Shown here piece by piece: positions 21,986 to 33,164 of a stretch of DNA of 64,000 bases. The first letter of the stretch is position 1. The number at the start of each line of letters is the position of its first letter. Under the pieces are notes generated by a model that did no database searches, had not been told where the DNA came from, and saw nothing but the letters and a program-made list of their open reading frames with translations. The DNA is taken from NCBI RefSeq assembly GCF_905171775.1, contig NC_053491.1:222246486-222310485 (forward strand), in the 5' to 3' direction. Source of the DNA: Rana temporaria (Eukaryota > Chordata > Amphibia > Anura > Ranidae). Position numbers and translations under genes: made by a program.

Positions 21986-23037
21986 GTAAAGGAAAGGTTT
22001 ACTCCTTGTTTTTATTTTTTAAATAAATGTACACAACACAGTGTATATACACTATATTGTCAAAAGTATTGTGACACCTGCCTTTACACGCACATGAACA
22101 TTAATGGCATCCCAGTCTTAGTCCGTAGGGTTCAATATTGAGTTGGCCCACCTTTTGCAGCTATAACAGCTTTAACTCTTCTGGAAAGGCTGTCCAAAAT
22201 GTTTAGGAATGTGTCTATGGGAATGTTTGACCAATCTTCCAGAAGCGCATTTGTGAGGTCAGGCACTGATATGGATGAAAAGGCCTGGCTCACAGTCTCC
22301 ACTCTAATTCATCCCAAAGGTGTTCTATCGGGTTGAGATCAGGACTCTGTTCAGGTCAGTCAAGTTCCTCCACTCCAAACTCGCTCAATGTTTTTATGGA
22401 CCTTGCTTTGTGCACTGGTGCTCAGTCATGTTGCAACAGGAAAGGGCCATCACCAAACTGTTCCCACAAAGTTGGGAGCATTAAAATTGTCCATAATGTC
22501 TTGGTATGCTGATACCTTAAGAGTTCCCATTACTAGAACTAAGGGGCAAAGCCCAACCCCTAAGAAAACAAACAAACACCATAATCCCCTCTCCACCAAA
22601 TGATTTGGACCAGTGCACAAAGCAAGATCCATAAATATATGGATGAGTGTGTGTGGGGTGGAGGAACTTGACTGGCCTGCACGGGACTTCAACCCGATAG
22701 AACACCTTTGGGATGATTTAAAGTTGGGGCTGTGAGCCAGGCCTTCTTGTCCAACATCAGTGCCTGACCTCACAAATGAACTTCTGGAAGAATGGTCAAA
22801 CATTCCCATAGACAAACTCATAAACCTTGTGGAAAGCCTTCCCAGAAGCTGTTATAGCTGCAAAGGGTGGGCCAACTCAATATTGAATCCTATGGACTAA
22901 GACTAGGATGCCATTAAAGTTCATGTACATGTAAAGGCAGGTGTCCCAATACTTTTGATAATATAGTGTATATACAATGTGGTGTATATATTTGTTTAAA
23001 AAATAAAAACAAGGAGTAAACCTTCTCTTCACTATTT
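21986..23037. mobile_element. Palindromic dimer of a Tc1-like 3' end
   Basis: Left arm ACACTATATTGTCAAAAGTA and right arm TACTTTTGATAATATAGTGT are the same end in opposite orientation. Both arms also carry TTGAGTTGGCCCACC/GGTGGGCCAACTCAA-type sequence and the motif GGAGGAACTTGACTGG. On the plus strand the right arm still reads EELDWP..DFNPIEHLWDD, the C-terminal Tc1 transposase signature. An outer repeat (GGTTTACTCCTTGTTTTTAT) flanks both ends. Without a complete transposase it is non-autonomous. Confidence 0.75.
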
Positions 23038-23044
23038 GTATAAA

Positions 23045-23047
<3 letters not shown>

Positions 23048-23127
<80 letters not shown>
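23048..23127. repeat. (TA)n microsatellite
   Basis: About 40 TA units followed by TGTGTG-type sequence, immediately after the palindromic dimer. Confidence 0.95.
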
Positions 23128-23133
<6 letters not shown>

Positions 23134-24754
23134 ATGATAATCTGTATGTTTATGTGTGTGTGGGTGTTTGTATGTGGATGTCAGTGTGTATATATGTATG
23201 CTGTGCTATGAATAAAGGGGATGGAATCATTTGGGTACTGTGCGTAGATGTATATACTCCTGACCCCTGCACTGCACTGTTAAAGCTAAGTCAGTGACAC
23301 TGATACATCAGATTAGATGTACTCAGCAAACTATTTGGACTTTGCATGGAACTAACAACCAAGAACCAAGAATAATATGGAACTATGCCAAGTATTATTC
23401 ACTTTTAATCCCTTTTGTATTTGTGTTGCTTAATGTCTGTCTTGTAATATTTTTTCTGTAAATATTTTCTTTTCATAAAAACAATATTTAAAAATGTTAA
23501 GCTGAATCTCTGAATGCTTTGACCAAAATAAAATAGTTTTGCCTCTGTAGGAAGCTACTGTTCTGTACACTCTGTTACATCCCTGTCTGGATGTTGAAGT
23601 GAGTAATATAGGTATTTTCATGTCTATATGTTTAGCCAACCCAAAGTATTCAATAGTCCAAAATGCAATAAGCCAACAAAAAAAGTATGCAATATACTGT
23701 AGATGTAAGAAGTTTTCCCAGGAATATTAATACCTGCAGTGATTAGAAACATCTGCTCAATTGCCAATTCAAACTTGAAAACTTGGACAATTTAGGATAT
23801 AATATGGAGTTAGCTTAGATTCACTCTAGTGCTGCTGCATAATCATTCTTTTTTCAGTGTGTTTTTGTAGCACATTTTTGCATGTTCTTTGCATTTGTAT
23901 GCATCGTACATTTTTTTGCAAGGGGAGAAGACTTGCAAAAACTGCTCCAAAAATACATGTACAATCATTTTTTACATACATTTCATGCACTCCCATTGAA
24001 GTCTATGGGGACAAAAACACACTATGCTGCACAAAAAGAGGCACATGCATCTTTTCAAAAATCACATATACCATATGTACCATATGGCATTGTTATTAAT
24101 GAGCACCGTAGAGAATAATGTGATTTCCATTGTTGTTGTCCTAGTGTGAACAGTGCCTAACACTTTTAAGAAGCACCTACAATTATGAAATCATTTGGGA
24201 CTATGTATGAAAGGCAAATATTTGGGGCCTACAATTGAAATATAACCTAAATCAGACTATGAGCCAAGCATCATGCATTTGAGAAATCAGAAGGAATTTT
24301 TACATGTATAAACAGAGATGTCTGTAGGAGTGCAAAGTTCTGTATTTGGAAGTGTTAGGAATCAGAGAATGTCAAGCCTGATACAAGAGAGGTACAGAAA
24401 TGCACATATTTGTCACACTGGACAAAGTAAATTTAGTTCTGCATATTAGTACTAAAATTAACTTAACAGATGAAGATTTATTGTTAGTGTTCTTTGATTT
24501 CCTGAAGGTTGCACACTATTCTGCTACGTACACAAGAAATGTTCTAAAACCTTGGTGGTACAGCTCAGATCTGCTTGCAGTTACTTACCTTGCACCTTCC
24601 AAGTTTGTACTTTCTTTTTCATTAACACTTTATCATCATATCATAAAAACAAATATAATTGCTATCATCTTTTTAAAAGTGCTCTATTTAAGAATATAAA
24701 GTAACTATGCATTGACAGCCCTGATCAAAAGTTTAATAAAAAAACTCTCCCTTT

Positions 24755-25024
24755 TTGAACGTGGTCGGGTTGCTGAACTGCATAAGCAGGGTCTCTCATC
24801 AAGACACTGGACGATCCTCGACCCAAATTAAGGCCCTTACTGGTGCTGACTGCAGCCCCATAACCATCAGACGGCATCTGAGACTGAAGGGCTTCAAAAA
24901 CAAAAAACGTCTTAAAAAACCTTGTCTCCTTAAACGCCACAGAACTGCTCGTTTGGACTTTGCAAGAGAGCACCAAACATGGGACATTCAAAGGTGGAAA
25001 AAAGTTTTATTCTCTGATGAGTAA
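24755..25024 (+). pseudogene. Tc1 transposase, DNA-binding part
   Basis: Reads SPITIRRHLRLKGFKNKK (second helix-turn-helix, about residues 35-52), DFAREHQTWDIQRW and KKVLFSDE with the first catalytic Asp at its end. A stop codon follows directly. Confidence 0.75.
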
Positions 25025-25520
25025 AAATTTAACCTTGATGGTCCTGATGGTTTCCAATGTTACTAGCATGACAAGCATATCCCACCTGAGATGTTTTCTA
25101 CGCGCCACAGTGGAGGTGGGCGCCATAATGGTCTGGGGTGCTTTTTCCTTCAGTGGAGCAATGGAGCTTCAGGAAGTGCAGGGCCGTCAAATGGCTGCTG
25201 GCTATGTCCAGATGTTGCAGAGAGCATTCCTCATGACTGAGGGCCCTCGTCTGTGTGGTAACGACTGGGTTTTTCAACAGGACAATGCTACAGTACACAA
25301 TGCCCGCAGGACAAGGGACTTCTTCCAGGAGAATAACATCACTCTTTTGGCCCATCCTGCGTGTTTCTCTGATCTAAATCCAATTGAGAACCTTTGGGGA
25401 TGGATGGCAAGGGAAGTTTACAAAAATGGACAACAGTTCCAGACAGTAGATGGCCTTTGTGCGGCTGTCTTCACCACTTTTTGGGGGGGTTTAGTTTTTT
25501 TTTTGGAGGTGTGGTCCTAA
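24960..25520 (+). pseudogene. Tc1 transposase, catalytic part
   Basis: Contains IMVWGAFSFSG (about 56-66), VFQQDNATVHNAR (second Asp) and DLNPIENLWGWMAREVYKNG with the catalytic Glu. The first Asp is in the other frame. The C-terminus ends in a T-rich stretch. Confidence 0.75.
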
Positions 25521-25637
25521 ACTTTTGATCAGCTGAAAAACAGCCTGTTTCAGTTTAATTGTTGAATTGTTGTTTTCATTAAATTGAATGCTCAAATTTT
25601 TTTTGTCTCACTCTCATTTCTTCTTGTTGCATGTTGA

Positions 25638-25845
25638 AGGGGAGGTGGGTAATGATGGGGATAGAAAGTAAGTGAGTTGGGAATCCTTACCAAGTAAATG
25701 TCAGCCTATGAAGTAAGCCAGACGTAAGAGAATGGATGGTATCACTGCGGGAACTCTGCTTCATAGACTGACTTTACTTAAGGCTCTTATTCATTCCTAT
25801 AAGGATTCCCAACTCACTTCCTATCCCCATCCTTCCCCCTCTTCT
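25638..25845. repeat. Inverted repeat beside the Tc1 relic
   Basis: GTGAGTTGGGAATCCTTA (about 25672) is mirrored by TAAGGATTCCCAACTCAC (about 25800), with partly matching GATGGGGATAGAAAG/CTATCCCCATC flanks. Confidence 0.7.
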
Positions 25846-26010
25846 CCCCCCCCCCTTTCTCCTTCATCCCACCTTTTCCCTTCCTCCCCCTTCATACTCC
25901 CATTTGCCCCTCCCCTCTCCCTTCTTCACTTTTCACTTTCCCCATTCTCCATCTTTTTCTTTCCCTCTTTCCATTTTCATCTCCCACTTCCCCCCCCTTT
26001 CCCATCCCCG
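25818..26010 (+). repeat. Polypyrimidine tract
   Basis: Almost only C and T on the plus strand for about 190 bp (CCTTCCCCCTCTTCTCCCCC). It could form triplex or H-DNA. Confidence 0.85.
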
Positions 26011-26261
26011 TGAGTTGTTACCACATGTCTATATTCACCCTAGTTTTTTTAGGTGTATTTGCCATCTTCATCATGCACATCTAACCTGCCATACTTATGT
26101 GTGAACAATCTTTCCCTGTTGGGGGTATGCAGAATAAGTCCCCAAGGGGGTCCCCAGGCTCAGGGGAGGGCTGGCAGCCTTAGGCCTGGGGGGCAAGTCC
26201 AGTCAAGTGGCCCATAGAGCGTGGAAAAGTGATGGATCGAGGAAAGATTTTTTCATGATCA

Positions 26262-26520
26262 CCAGTCCGCACAGAGGCCCCCCTCACCTCAGAGTCCACA
26301 CAGAGGCCCCCCTCACCTCAGAGTCCGCACAAAGGCCCCCCTTACATCAGAGTCCGCACAGAGGCGCCCCTTACATCAGAGTCCGCACAGAGGCCCCCCT
26401 TACATCAGAGTCCGCACAGAGGCGCCCCTTACATCAGAGTCTGCACAGGGCGGCCCTTACATCAGAGTCCGCACAGAGGCGCCCCTTACATCAGAGTCCG
26501 CACAGAGGCCCCCCTTACAT
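26262..26520 (+). repeat. 29-bp minisatellite, about 9 units
   Basis: The core unit CAGAGTCCGCACAGAGG plus CGCCCCTTACAT repeats with small changes (CCCCCC for CGCCCC, ACCTC for ACATC). A 160-codon open frame across it is a by-product of the repeat. Confidence 0.85.
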
Positions 26521-27394
26521 GGTGCTTTTTTGGGTTCAAACTTCCTGTCCAGTGCCCACACATGCCCGGGGAGTGTGGGCAGGGCAGACTCAGAAGGAGG
26601 AGGAGCAGATGAGCTCTATCTCTCCTCATGTCTGTGCAGAGAGAAGGGGATGTCAGCGCTGGTGTGCGCTGAGGCTGAGCTATGTGTGAGACGAGACATA
26701 GCTCAGCTCTGCAGCCATCTACCTCGGAGCTGACACAGGCACGGCTGCACAGTGGGAGGTGAGCAGCGGCCGTGACCTGTGTTAACAGAGCTCCAGCAGG
26801 CATATTCCTGCTCCGCAAAAACAGCATTTGTTAGTGGCGGCCGGTGGCTGTGCATTGTGTCACCAGCCCGGGTGGAGATTTCCACCCTGCCCTCCTGCCA
26901 GCCCTCCCCTGCCCAGGCTTGACCTCCATCAGGCCGGTGCCAATCTTTTTACAGGTAAATCTTTGAATACTTATTGTTTTTCTGATTTAAAATTACGTAA
27001 AATCCATACTATAGGCTGTATTTACACTTACTTTTAAATGTTTGCCTTCTTCTCTCCCTCCACATTTGGACATGGTGTATAAGCTTTATTGGTTCTTAAT
27101 TGGTAAATCATGTAAATTACTACTAATTCATGCCATAATCCGAGGCCCTGAGCCCACGAAATGCATAGGCCACCCTTTCGGATTCTTCTGCTAGGTTAAC
27201 CATACCGGCTTGGACAACTGAAATGTAACTGTAGATTTTATTCAACAAGTTTTGTCCTTTTTAGGAAAAATATATGTATGTACTAAATAAAAATATGTAC
27301 ATTTTTTAATATTTACTAGTTTGGGCACTTATTAGACCCTACAAGTTACATGCAAAGTCCCACATACTTTTTTCTTACATTCTATACTCTTACT

Positions 27395-28680
27395 TCTGGA
27401 CCTCTCTGCTGCCTTTGATACAGTTGACCTCCCTCTCCCTCTCAAAAAACTCCACTCCTTTGAACTCTGTGACCATGCTCTTCCTTGGTTCTCATCTTAT
27501 CTATCTCACTGCACCGTCAGTGTCACTTCTACATCCTCCTCTCCTCTTCCCTTTTCTGTCGAGGTCCATCACGGTACTGTTCTTGGACCTCTCCTACTCT
27601 CAATTTATACCTCTTCCCTGGGTCAGCTGATAGCCTCCCATGCCTTTTAATATAATGTCTAAGCTGACGACAAATTTATCTCTCTACCCCTCAGCTCACA
27701 ACATGAGTCTCCTCATGTATCACTAATTTACTGACTGACATATCAGTCTGGATGTCACAGACTCATCCACCTTACCAACCATTCAGTATCTGCTACCCCT
27801 CTCTTCCAATCCCTTCATTGGCTCCCACTCACACAATAAATTCAATTCAAAATACTAACAATAACTTACAAATCAATTCACAGCTGAGCCCCCAGCTACA
27901 TTACTGACCTAGTCTCAAAATACCAAATAAATTGTTCTCTTTGTTTCTCCCAAGACCTTCTGCTCTCTAGCCCCCCTGTCACCTCCTCTCATGCTCGCCT
28001 CCAGGACTTTTCCCAAGCTTCTCACATCCTATGAAACCCTCTACCCCAATCTGTTTGACTATCTCCTACTTTGTCCACTTTTAGGCAATCCCTGAAAACT
28101 CTTTTCTTCAGTGGAGCCTAAAGCACCTCCACCTAACAACTGTATTTACACTTTCTCAATAATCTTTTCCCTCCCTGTTATTACCTTTTGTATCACTAGA
28201 CCCTATCTTTTAGATTGTAAACTCTAACAAGCAAGGCCTTCTGATTCCTCCTGTATTAAATTGTATTGTAACTGTACTGTCTGCCCCATATGTGTGTAGC
28301 CTATTGCATTAGGGTGTGTGTCCCAAAGCTCAAACACACATGCCTTTCTCTGCAGCCTCAGCTGCACTGGACAGTAAATTAATGGGAAGTGATTTGTGCT
28401 GAGCGGCTTCCTGTTCATTCACAAACTGAAGCATAGTAAACACAGTTTACTATGCTTCAGTTATGAATGAACACAGTGCGCGAGTGTGTTTACTGTGTGT
28501 TTACATTTAGAAAAGAGGGGCTGGTATAGGGCAATAGGGGGAATCAGCACTGCATGCAGTGATTAGGGTGTGCCCAGCCACACTGCCACACCCCCTGCGC
28601 ATGCCTATGGTCTGCCCTCATGTTGTAAAGCACTGTGAAAACTGTTAGTGCTATATAAATCTTGTATAATACTATCATAT
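27395..28680 (+). mobile_element. L2-like LINE, 3' part, interrupted
   Basis: Starts within the reverse transcriptase: LLDLSAAFDTVD (motif A region), then HHGTVLGPLLLSIY, then ADDKFIS, with stops between. The 3' region has TTAGATTGTAAACTCTAACA and ends GCTATATAAATCTTGTATAA, a tail also seen at 48480-48550. It is 5'-truncated and carries an insertion at 28288-28610. Confidence 0.7.
28288..28610. mobile_element. hAT-like MITE inserted in the LINE
   Basis: Flanked by TCTGCCCC (28280-28287) and TCTGCCCT (28611-28618), a near-perfect 8-bp duplication. Removing it restores a continuous LINE tail. The ends are related (ATATGTGTGTAG and CTGCGCATGCCTATGG). Inside is a hairpin, AACTGAAGCATAGTAAAC mirrored next to it. 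Confidence 0.75.
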
Positions 28681-28725
28681 CCGTTTTTTTTTATCTGAAA
28701 TAGTAAGCAAGGTCTTAACAGTAAG

Positions 28726-28985
28726 GCCCCGTACACACGACCGAGTTTCTCGGCAGAATACAGCCAGAAACTCGGTTCAGAGCTGAATTCTGCCGAGAAA
28801 CCCAGCCGTGTGTACACTTTCGTGTGAGGACCTCGGCGAGGAAATAGAGATCATGTTCTCTATTTCCTCATTGTTCTATGGGAGAACTCGGCCCGCCGAG
28901 CTCCTCAGCGGCTCCAGGACTGAACACGCCGAGGAACTCGATGTGTTTGGCACGTCGAGTTCCTCGGCCGTGTGTACGGGGCCTA
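28726..28985. mobile_element. MITE, GGCCCCGTACACACG ends, TAA flanks
   Basis: TAA|GGCCCCGTACACACGACC on the left and GTGTGTACGGGGCC|TAA on the right. The arms are mirrored (GAGTTTCTCGGCAGAATAC inside). The 3-bp TAA duplication suggests PIF/Harbinger. It is nearly the same sequence as the copy at 44610. Confidence 0.8.
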
Positions 28986-29025
28986 AGGGTACATTTACAC
29001 TTGCTTCGACTTTAACACACATTAA

Positions 29026-29790
29026 CGGCTAGTTTACACTTGCTTCAAAACAAGGTTTCAGACAGGCCTTGTTAAAACTCTGTGAACGCTAGCTAAAGCC
29101 TCGTACACACGATCAGTCCATCGGTTAAAAACACGATCGTGTCAAAACACAACGACGTGCTGAAAAAAACGAAGTTCAATGCTTCCAAGCATGCGTCGAC
29201 TTGATTCTAGGCATGCGTGGATTTTTAACCGATCGTTGTGCCTACTAACGATCGTTTTTTCCCATCGGTTAGGAATCCATCGGTTAAATTTAAAGTAAGT
29301 TGGCTTTTTTTTAACCGATGGTTAAATAACTTATGGGGCCCACACACGATAGGTTTTGACCGATGAAAACGGTCCATCAGACCGTTGTCCTCTGTTTAAC
29401 CTATCGTGTGTACAAGGCCTAAAGCTCCTGTCATTAAATAAAATGGTTAGCTTACAGTCTTGTTTACAGTTTGCTTTTGCTTTGCTTTGCTTCGGCCTTG
29501 CTTTAAAAATTATACCCCATGTAGTTTTAGTGGTGCTTCAAAGCATCTTAAAAGCCTCCAAAGAAGTTTATGGCAAAGTTTGACTGAAGCCCCACTGAAG
29601 CCCCTCTGAAGCCCCATAGAAGCCCCACCGAAGCCTCATCAAAGCCTCATCGAAGCACCAAGCAAAAGGTGTAAGCAGGGCTGTAAGCTAACCATTTTAT
29701 TTAGTGATAGAAGCTTTGACTGCCATTCAGAGAGCTTTAACAAAGCATGTCCAAAGCCATGTTTTGAAGCAAGTGTAAACTAGCCCTTAA
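29026..29790. mobile_element. MITE, GGCTAGTTTACACTTGCTTC ends
   Basis: The right end GAAGCAAGTGTAAACTAGCC mirrors the left exactly over 20 bp. GCCTTGTTAAA and TTTAACAAAGC-like inner arms match. It is interrupted by the element at 29094-29421. The interior has a GAAGCCCC- and GAAGCCTC-type run near 29590-29660. Confidence 0.8.
29094..29421. mobile_element. Nested MITE, GCCTCGTACACACGATC ends
   Basis: Left CCTCGTACACACGATCAGTC is mirrored by CGTGTGTACAAGG. Inner CATCGGTTAAAA recurs on both arms. It lies within the element above. Confidence 0.75.
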
Positions 29791-29869
29791 GGATATCCAA
29801 ACTGAAGCCTGAGTTTTGAACTAGAATTCGTGAAGATGTGTTTGGAACTGGCTGACAGAGATAAAGTGG

Positions 29870-30110
29870 AAGTAAAACCCTCCAATCGTTTTCAGCCAAG
29901 GAAGCTGCCATCTTGGCCTCTGTTTAATCCTCAACTGCCATGATGCTGTCACATGTGATCAGTTATGACACCAGGCCCTGGATGTTTTGACAGTTTGGCT
30001 GAGAGCACAAGCAAATGTGACAGTTACATTTTCGGCACATGCCAGGAATTTAACTGTTTTTTTAAACTGTTAAATCAATTTGTTTACTTCTACTTTAAGT
30101 CCCAGAGCTT
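29870..30110. mobile_element. MITE, AAAGTGGAAGTAAAACCC ends
   Basis: The right end GTTTACTTCTACTTTAA mirrors the left. An inverted copy of the family (CATGATGCTGTCACATGTGA equivalent) is nested at about 31863-32055. Confidence 0.65.
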
Positions 30111-30282
30111 CCTTGTAGGAGAGAAGTATGAAATTAAAGTGCTTTCAGTTATTATACAAACAACATTTCCAACAAAAATTGTTAGAAGTTGTGAAAGATT
30201 TTTGCAGGTGCCAAGTCAGTGTGGTGTCCCAAGGCTGTAATTGATGGTAACAAATGTAGCAGTTCTGCAGCTTATAGTTTTA

Positions 30283-31193
30283 AAGTGGTTGTACACCCCA
30301 TTCATAAAATTTGACCTAGTCACATATATCGGTAGTGTTTATTTATCTATCTTTAAAGCACAAATGCCATTTGTCCCTGGTGCCTTATTCCTCTGTTATC
30401 AACAGAGTCACTTCTGACACATTCTCCGACACACAAGATAACAGCAGCTGAAAATTTGTGTCAGGCAGGGAGCATATAGGAAGATTAGAAGTGACTTCAA
30501 TACACTGGGCTATAGCTCTCAACTGGCATTCCTCTACTGTTCCATGGTCTTAAATAATGGATTGTATGTTGGCCATCAAACTAGCAGAACGCATTCATCA
30601 CACTTTTTTCAATACTATGAACACATACGATCGAAAATGGAAGCCTTGGGAGCTATCTTTGATGATTCATTGAACTAAGATGGGATACTGTTATCTCTTT
30701 TTTTTCTTTCTGCCATTAAACAAATCCACTGGGTTCTTGCATCGCTATATTATGTTATCCATGATTTATTTTCCTACCTTTTAAATAACTGCTATGCATA
30801 TTTTTTATGGATGTTCACTGCTCACATATATATATTTGTACTTCTTGCCTATGTTCATTTAAACTGTATTGAGACTTATTTTTCAATAAACCGTTTGTAA
30901 ACAAAAAAAGAAGTGAGCTGGTCTATTCAGATTGCAGCTCTGCATGTTCCTACGTTCCTTTTCCTATGTGGAGTGGGGGTGTGTGCCTTTCCTCCAATCA
31001 GATCTGTATTCCAGACTCCCCACCCACTGCTGAAAGAGGGAAAAAAGATTTCTGCACTTTCCAAAGAGTGTAGACAGGGAAAGACAGCACATATTTAAGT
31101 AAAACCTATGTAGGAGGATTTGCTTCAATCTCTGTGTATCATCTGAGGCTATTAACTTCACTCAGTATGTGTAAGGGTTTACATCCACTTTAA
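30283..31193. mobile_element. TIR element, TTAAAGTGGTTGTACACCC ends
   Basis: The right end GGGTTTACATCCACTTTAA mirrors the left. A stretch ending CAATAAACCGTTTGTAAACAAAAAA (about 30875-30909) looks like a separate LINE or SINE tail inserted inside. Confidence 0.55.
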
Positions 31194-31577
31194 GACAGGT
31201 GAAAGTGAGTAATTATAATGTGTTATAGTTTTACTTGAGCAAGAGATAGAGCATATTGTTTCATGCAGAGGTATTTAAAAGGTAAAAAAATGGCCTATAA
31301 GCTTTATGTTTATTATTTATAAACCTGATCCAGAGTCATAGGCTGAGGTGTCTTATTGATTGGTGAGGTATGGAAAATTGTGCTTATGATTCCTAACTAG
31401 CAGTTAGTAAAATTGTTAAATCTAATCAATCAAATTAAAGAAAACAAAAAAAAAAACTCTTTAAGTAACTGATTATTTCCCATGAGCAGACCTCATTCCT
31501 TATTTCAAGAAGATTCTGAATACTATAAAAAGGTATTTATTTAAATCACCTAAATTTCTCTGCCTGATCTGAGAGTG

Positions 31578-32614
31578 AGGCCTCGTACACACGACCGGGA
31601 AACTCGTCGTAAAAGAAACATCGTTTTCCTCGACGAGTTCCTTGTTAGGCTTGTCGAGAATCTTGTCAAGCTTTCTTTGCATACACACTGTCAAGACAAA
31701 ATCTCATCGTTCTCAAACCCGGTGACGTACAACACGTACAACGGCACTATAAAGGGGAAGTTCGATTTCACTGGCACAACCCTTGGAGCTGCTTTTGCTA
31801 ATCTCATGTTACTGCGTGTTAAAGCGGAGGTTCACCCTCAAAATGAACTTTCCAGCATCCTTAATAAAGCGGAAGTAAACCCATCAATTTAACAGTTTGA
31901 AAAAGCAGTTACATTCCTGGCATGCCGGGAATGCTAACTGTCACATTGGTTGTGCTCTCAACCAAACTGTCAAACCATCCAATGGCTGGTGTCATAACTG
32001 ATCACATGTGCAGCATCATGGCAGTTGAAGATTAAACAGAGGCCAAGACGCGCCTTAGCAGCCGTCAATCAACTCTTCTTCGCTTAGAAACGCCCATTCC
32101 CCGCAGGATTCCCCGCTCGGAGCCGGAAAACAAGGGCTCATATAACGATAATTACAAGTAAAAAAAAACAGCATACTGCAGATGTTAGCAGTATGCTACA
32201 GCTAATGTCAAAAAGTGGATTTTTGGGTGAACCTCCGCTTTAAGTAAAAGTTTGGTAAGAGACAATTCTGGCTTTTCAGTCTGTTACAGCGTGACAAATG
32301 TGCTATCTCCATTACAAACGCTACTTTTACCGAAGGTGCGCACCCGTCTCATACTTTATTCTGAGCATGCGCGGGTTTCTAAGCATACACACAAACGTGT
32401 TTCTCATTGTAAACCAGCCCGATGAGAAACACGAAGAGGAAATTGAGACTCCAGACAAAGAAAAAGAGAACTTGTTCTCTTTTTTGCTCGTCGAGATCCA
32501 CAACAGTTTTCTCGACGAAAAACATACACACAACTGTTTTCCTCTGCAAAAAAGCTCTGCCACCAAGTTTCTTGATGGATTCTGTCGAGGAAAACGGTCA
32601 TGTGTACGAGGCCT
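31578..32614. mobile_element. CGTACACACGACC MITE, interrupted
   Basis: Left AGGCCTCGTACACACGACC is mirrored by GGTCATGTGTACGAGGCCT. The inner arms share CTCGTCG- and TTTTCTCGACGA-type sequence. It is split by a TTAA-flanked element at 31819-32243, which itself contains a third element fragment. Confidence 0.75.
31819..32243. mobile_element. TTAA-flanked MITE nested in the previous element
   Basis: TTAA|AGCGGAGGTTCACC on the left and GGTGAACCTCCGCT|TTAA on the right. The right half matches the copy at 43102 (GCATACTGCAGATGTTAGCA). The TTAA target points to Kolobok- or piggyBac-type mobilisation. An inverted AAAGCGGAAGTAAACCC element starts at about 31866. Confidence 0.8.
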
Positions 32615-32689
32615 GACTCCAAACTTTCCACCCTCCATCCCTTTACTTACCTTTTTCTCTCTACCTACTCTTTTTTCAACTCTACTCTA

Positions 32690-32918
32690 AAGCCCCGTAC
32701 ACACAATCAGAATTTCCGATGGAAAAAGTCAGACAAACTTTTTCTATCGTAAATTCCGACCGTGTGTATGCTCCATCGGAGTAATTCCATCAGATATTCA
32801 GAGGAATTCCATCAGAGTTTAGATAGAGAACATGTTCTCTTTTACTCCAATGGAATTCGTCTGAATTCCGATGTGAGTTTGGCCGGGCAAAAGCCTGATT
32901 GTGTGTTCGGGTCTTTAA
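32690..32918. mobile_element. MITE, AAGCCCCGTACACACAATC ends
   Basis: Mirrored by GATTGTGTGTTCGGGTCTTT. The arms share GAATTCCATCAGA- and TCCGATGGA-type stretches and are centred on GAACATGTTCTC. Confidence 0.7.
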
Positions 32919-33164
32919 TCTTACTTTTCTTTACATTTTACAAGAACGGCTTGTCAACAATCACTCCGAATGTAGAATTTTGGAGCCGTTAAGCGTATAA
33001 TTTCTCCTGGAGATAGGAGAGACTATGTATGTTACTACAATCTTAATGAGCTCTATATAATTCTTAAATTCTGTTTATTACTATTGCACCATAACTTGGT
33101 TTGAGTCTTGTAAGCAACTGTACATTAATGTATTATTTTCAATAAAATCTTTGAACAAGAAATC

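Larger units (their letters stand above)
24720..25530 (+). mobile_element. Tc1-like element, frameshifted
   Basis: The ends GATCAAAAGTTTA and TAAACTTTTGATC are inverted. Inside, a transposase is readable in successive frames (24755-25024 and 24960-25520), with an earlier piece SLFERGRVAELHKQGLSSRH in a third frame. At least two frame breaks and the stop after LFSDE make it inactive. Confidence 0.8.

Noticed and set aside
24560..24640. A minus-strand stretch ending AAGGTGCAAG|GTAAGT that reads KKKVQTWKVQ in phase 1
   Set aside because: Good donor, but no acceptor with a pyrimidine tract before an in-frame stop.
26207..26689. 160-codon open frame
   Set aside because: It is the translation of the 29-bp minisatellite.
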